NCBI RefSeq assembly: GCF_016834655.1
Contig: NZ_JAENHP010000001.1
Coordinates: 558,001-622,000 of the forward strand
Length of the DNA stretch: 64,000 bases
Source of the DNA: Paractinoplanes ovalisporus
GTDB lineage: Bacteria; Actinomycetota; Actinomycetes; Mycobacteriales; Micromonosporaceae
Direction: 5' to 3'
Under the pieces are notes generated by a model. The model searched no databases, had not been told where the DNA came from, and was given only the letters and a program-made list of their open reading frames with translations. Every line of letters starts with the position of its first letter. The first letter of the stretch is position 1. A program made the translations under genes and the position numbers. Below, one piece after another: positions 61,386 to 64,000 of the stretch.

Positions 61386-61930
61386 GCGGCACGGACCGCA
61401 CTCCGCCGGGGTTCGCCGAGTTCGTCTCCTCCCGCTATCCGGCGCTGACCCGCTACGGCACGCTGCTCACCGGCGACCGTGGGCACGGCGAGGATCTGGC
61501 GCAGGAGGCGCTGGTGAAGACGTTCCGGGCGTGGCGGCGTCTGCACGAGCAGGGCGACCCGGAGGCGTACACGCGCCGGGTGATGGTCCGGGCCGCGTGG
61601 CGGGCGGGAAAGCGGTTGTGGCGGCGGGAGGTCCCGGCGGCCGCTCCGCCCGAGCGGGCCGCGGGCGGGGACGCGTACGCCGATCGCGACACCGCCGAAG
61701 TCGTGCTGGAGGCGCTGCGGGGGCTGCCCGCGGCGCAGCGCGTGGTGCTGGTTCTGCGCTACTGGGCCGGGCTGTCCGAACAGGAGATCGCGGCCCAGCT
61801 CGGCTGCTCGACCGGCACGGTGAAGAGCCGGGCCAGCCGGGCGATCGCCGCGCTGCGGCAGGCCGGTGGCCCGCTGGCCGAGGCGTTCACGGAAAACGGG
61901 CCGCACCAGCCGGTGCGACCCGTTCCGTGA
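61382..61930 (+). CDS. SigE-family ECF RNA polymerase sigma factor
   Basis: A 182-residue sigma factor. Region 2: YGTLLTGDRGHGEDLAQEAL; region 4: LPAAQRVVLVLRYWAGLSEQ, EIAAQLGCSTGTVKSRASRA. It lies downstream of its membrane partner, the reverse of the usual order. The end of the gene (CCCGTTCCGTGA) is duplicated 43 bases on. Confidence 0.93.
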   Translation: MSGTDRTPPGFAEFVSSRYPALTRYGTLLTGDRGHGEDLAQEALVKTFRAWRRLHEQGDPEAYTRRVMVRAAWRAGKRLWRREVPAAAPPERAAGGDAYADRDTAEVVLEALRGLPAAQRVVLVLRYWAGLSEQEIAAQLGCSTGTVKSRASRAIAALRQAGGPLAEAFTENGPHQPVRPVP

Positions 61931-61976
61931 TCGTGAGATCGGGCCGCGTCAGACGGCGCGGCCCGTTCCGTGATCG
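61919..61976. repeat. Stop-spanning direct repeat with internal hairpin
   Basis: CCCGTTCCGTGATCG, containing the sigma-gene stop, occurs at 61919-61933 and 61962-61976 (43-bp period). Between them GGGCCGCG (61941) pairs with CGCGGCCC (ending 61964) over an 8-nt loop, a possible terminator between convergent genes. Confidence 0.75.
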
Positions 61977-61981
61977 GTTGT

Positions 61982-62389
61982 TCAGCGACGGTGGAACCAG
62001 TGCGTCCACGCGCCGCGCCAGTCGCCGCCGCGCCAGTTGTTGTAGACGCCACCGTAGTACCAGTTGTCGTTGTCCCAGTTGTCGTTCCAGTCCTCGACCG
62101 TGAGGACCCACGCGCCACGGCCGAAGCCGCCACGCACGCGGTCGCAGTCGTAGTCGTCCCAGCGGTCGCGGATCTCGCCGATCCGGCCGACGCGCTCACA
62201 GGTGCGCAGCGACCGGAAGTAGCCGACAACCTCGTCGTCGTCCCAGCCCCGGTACGAGCTCGAAGCCGAGGACGTGGTCGACGAAGCGCCCTGCGCGGTG
62301 CCGGTCGCGGCCTGGGCCGGAGCCGCCGCGATCGTCACGGTGCCGAGCCCCAGGCCGGCGATGGCCAGAAGACGGGTAACGCGGTTCAT
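61982..62389 (-). CDS. Secreted Trp/Asp/Asn-rich small protein
   Basis: A 135-residue protein with a clear signal peptide (MNRVTRLLAIAGLGLGTVTI, cleavage after APAQA). The mature part has a Ser/Thr spacer, a charged segment with two Cys (RTCERVG, DYDCDRV), and a tail very rich in Trp, Asp, Asn and Gly (NDNWDNDNWYYGG). SD GGGGAAGAGAA. No family recognised; an envelope or extracellular role is likely. Confidence 0.78.
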   Translation of the reverse strand: MNRVTRLLAIAGLGLGTVTIAAAPAQAATGTAQGASSTTSSASSSYRGWDDDEVVGYFRSLRTCERVGRIGEIRDRWDDYDCDRVRGGFGRGAWVLTVEDWNDNWDNDNWYYGGVYNNWRGGDWRGAWTHWFHRR

Positions 62390-62542
62390 TTCTCTTCCCC
62401 TCTCGACATAACGTCTTGCGATTCCAGAGAACCACGTATGGGACGAAAGGGATTAAATACGCATTTTGGTCACCCGATCGGGGGCACCAAGCCGTACGGG
62501 AAACCGCTCCGAATGCCTGGACAACAAGGTCTGGGGGTTGGC

Positions 62543-63484
62543 GTGTCCGAGATGGTGGCCGGACGATACCGGCTGATCACGCTGGTCGGCCGGGGCGGCA
62601 TGGGGCAGGTGTGGCAGGCCTGGGACGAGTTGCTGGGCCGGCCGGTGGCGGTCAAGGAGGTGCTGGCCTCACCCGGCGACTCGGTGCGGGAGGCCCGGTC
62701 CGCGGCCCGGCTCGACCATCCGAACGTGGTGCGGGTCTTCGACGTGGTGAGCATGCCCGGAAGGTCGTGGATCGTCATGGAGCTCGTGCCGTCGCGCTCG
62801 CTGCACGAGGTGGTCGAGCAGGACGGGCCGCTGCCGCACCGCCGGGCCGCCCGGATCGGCCTGGTGCTGCTCGACGCGCTTTCGGCGGCGCACGCGGCCG
62901 GGGTGCTGCACCACGACGTCAAGCCCCGCAACGTCCTGATCGGGCCGGACGGCCGGGTCGTGCTCACCGACTTCGGGCTGGCCACGATCGGGGCCGTCGC
63001 GCCCGACCCGCAGGCCGGGTTCCTGATGGGCACGCCGGCCTTCGTCGCACCGGAACGGGCCCGGCTCGGGGAGTCGAGCGAGAACACGGACCTGTGGTCG
63101 CTGGGCGCCACCCTCTACGCCGCCGTGGAGGGCCGCCCGCCGTACGACCGGGCGACCCAGATCGGCACGCTGACCGCTCTGCAGAACGAGGACCCGGATC
63201 CACCGCGGCACCCGGGCCCGCTGCACGACGTGATCGCCGCGCTGCTGGCCCGGGACCCGCGGGAGCGGTGCACGGCCGCGCAGGCCCGCGAAGGCCTGGC
63301 CGCCGTGCTGCGTCCGCCGTTGCCGTTGCTGACCCGGCGGCCGCTGATCGCCGCCACCGCCGCCGCGGGTGCGGCACTGGTCGTCGCGAGCGGGGTCCTG
63401 CTGTTCGGGCCGGCCGCCGGGGCCGATCCTTTGCACAGCCCCGGCCCGGCCGTGACGACCAGCGTCCCAGCCCGCCTACCGTGA
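62543..63484 (+). CDS. Hanks-type serine/threonine protein kinase
   Basis: A 313-residue membrane kinase. G-loop GRGGMGQVW (16-24), Lys38 in VAVKE, catalytic loop HHDVKPRNV (Asp125; His replaces Arg of HRD), DFG 143-145, APE 169-171. One transmembrane helix lies at about 275-297, with only about 15 residues outside, so no PASTA or other sensor domain. GTG 62543 has a G-rich SD; ATG 62513 and ATG 62552 are alternatives. The non-RD catalytic loop may mean no activation-loop phosphorylation is needed. Confidence 0.92.
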   Translation: MSEMVAGRYRLITLVGRGGMGQVWQAWDELLGRPVAVKEVLASPGDSVREARSAARLDHPNVVRVFDVVSMPGRSWIVMELVPSRSLHEVVEQDGPLPHRRAARIGLVLLDALSAAHAAGVLHHDVKPRNVLIGPDGRVVLTDFGLATIGAVAPDPQAGFLMGTPAFVAPERARLGESSENTDLWSLGATLYAAVEGRPPYDRATQIGTLTALQNEDPDPPRHPGPLHDVIAALLARDPRERCTAAQAREGLAAVLRPPLPLLTRRPLIAATAAAGAALVVASGVLLFGPAAGADPLHSPGPAVTTSVPARLP

Positions 63485-63508
63485 GGAGCAGCCGCCCCGC
63501 AGCCGATC

Positions 63509-63715
63509 CGCCTGCTGCCCGGCCGTTCCTCCTACTCCCGGTGCGCCTGCTCCCCGGCCGTTCGTCCTACTCCCGGTGCGCCTGCTGCCCGGCCGTTTCT
63601 CCTACTCCCGGTGCGCCTGCTCCCCGGCCGTTTCTCCTACTCCCGGTGCGCCTGCTCCCCGGCCGTTTCTCCTACTCCCGGTGCGCCTGCTCCCCGGCCG
63701 TTTCTCCTACTCCCC
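63509..63715. repeat. 35-bp tandem repeat ending in the GH43 stop
   Basis: Six units start with CGCCTGCT at 63509, 63544, 63579, 63614, 63649 and 63684, with a conserved CCCGGCCGTTTCTCCTACTC tail. Each unit contains CTA (TAG on the minus strand), and the last one (63707-63709) is the actual stop of the GH43 gene. It fills the gap after the kinase gene. Confidence 0.92.
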
Positions 63716-64000
63716 CGACGGGGCGGTCAGGGTGACGCCCAGTCCCACCGGGGAGCCGAAGTTCGGTGTGCCGTCGGCGTTCCACGTGAACTTCTGGGCC
63801 CGGGTGGACCGGTTCAGGTCGCAGTTGCCGTTCGGGTTGGTGGTGGCGTGGTAGACGATCCAGTCCTCGGTGCCGTCGGGTGACTTGAAGAAGCCGTTGT
63901 GGCCCGGCCCGTAGACACCCGCCGCGTTGTTGCGCTGGAACACCGGCGTCGACGACTTGACCCACGAGGACGAGTTAAGCGGGTCGCCGCCGTTGTAGGT
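63707..64000 (-). CDS. GH43 glycoside hydrolase, C-terminal part (runs off the right edge)
   Basis: 97 residues are visible on the minus strand, open to base 64000. GVYGPGHNGFFKSPDGTEDW, VYHATTNPNGNCDLNRSTR and AQKFTWNADGTPNFGSPV match the C-terminal propeller blades of GH43 alpha-L-arabinofuranosidase/beta-xylosidase-like enzymes, including the conserved PGHN and YH motifs. Such enzymes are usually secreted and attack arabinan or xylan side chains; the signal peptide and catalytic acids lie outside the window. Confidence 0.88.
   Translation of the reverse strand, partial: TYNGGDPLNSSSWVKSSTPVFQRNNAAGVYGPGHNGFFKSPDGTEDWIVYHATTNPNGNCDLNRSTRAQKFTWNADGTPNFGSPVGLGVTLTAPSGE

Overview
The window is about 72% G+C. 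Almost every codon ends in G or C, genes are packed with many 4-base ATGA/GTGA overlaps, and GTG starts are common. ECF sigma factors, a Hanks-type kinase, LacI/RpiR/GntR/XRE regulators, a SpoIIE-type phosphatase and a GH43 enzyme all point to a saprophytic actinomycete. The frequent palindrome CGTACG and the gene mix suggest Micromonosporaceae (Actinoplanes-like), but that is inference. No rRNA, tRNA, insertion sequence, prophage or CRISPR array was seen.

Layout. 0-2.7 kb: a MacAB-like export system whose adaptor runs off the left edge. 2.8-9.3 kb: GAF/SpoIIE phosphatase, flavodoxin-like protein, a cyclase plus ThDP-enzyme pair, and an enlarged MoeA. 9.8-11.4 kb: ECF sigma factor with a membrane partner. 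11.7-13.8 kb: flavin monooxygenase and a lipoprotein. 13.8-25.2 kb: a catabolic region with RpiR and LacI regulators, an ornithine-cyclodeaminase-like enzyme, an amidohydrolase, a cysteine-dioxygenase-like cupin, two ammonia-lyase-fold proteins that both lack the Ala-Ser-Gly triad of the MIO cofactor, and a complete OpuC-type quaternary-amine importer. 25.2-28.5 kb: pyruvate formate-lyase and its activase, with a DosR/DevR-like box that recurs in front of a universal stress protein at 32.6 kb. 28.7-38 kb: small metabolic and regulatory genes, lycopene cyclase, and a CHASE-GGDEF/XRE pair. 38.3-46.7 kb: two divergent operons flanked by two ATTGGATCCAA(T/C) operators. One holds a 2-oxoacid dehydrogenase E1-E2 pair and a hydrolase; the other holds a VOC protein, a GntR regulator and a two-subunit molybdenum hydroxylase. 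46.8-48.6 kb: a TPR/beta-propeller membrane protein. 48.7-57.2 kb: a seven-gene Liv-type import and catabolic operon (binding protein, permease, a fused permease-ATPase, ATPase, 3-hydroxyisobutyrate-dehydrogenase-like, M24 protein, semialdehyde dehydrogenase). 57.3-60.3 kb: a binding-protein-like/MFS/LacI operon. 60.4-63.5 kb: a second sigma module in reversed gene order, a secreted Trp/Asp-rich protein and a Ser/Thr kinase. 63.7 kb to the right edge: the 3' end of a GH43 glycosidase.

Two observations stand out. First, the two MIO-less ammonia-lyase-like proteins occur with a betaine-type importer, which suggests an uncharacterised quaternary-amine or amino-acid breakdown route; elimination of trimethylamine from ergothioneine-like compounds is one hypothesis. 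Second, gene 3' ends are repeatedly duplicated together with their stop codons. At nine places the last codons and stop recur as a direct or tandem repeat with a locus-specific unit, and two further arrays begin right after a stop.
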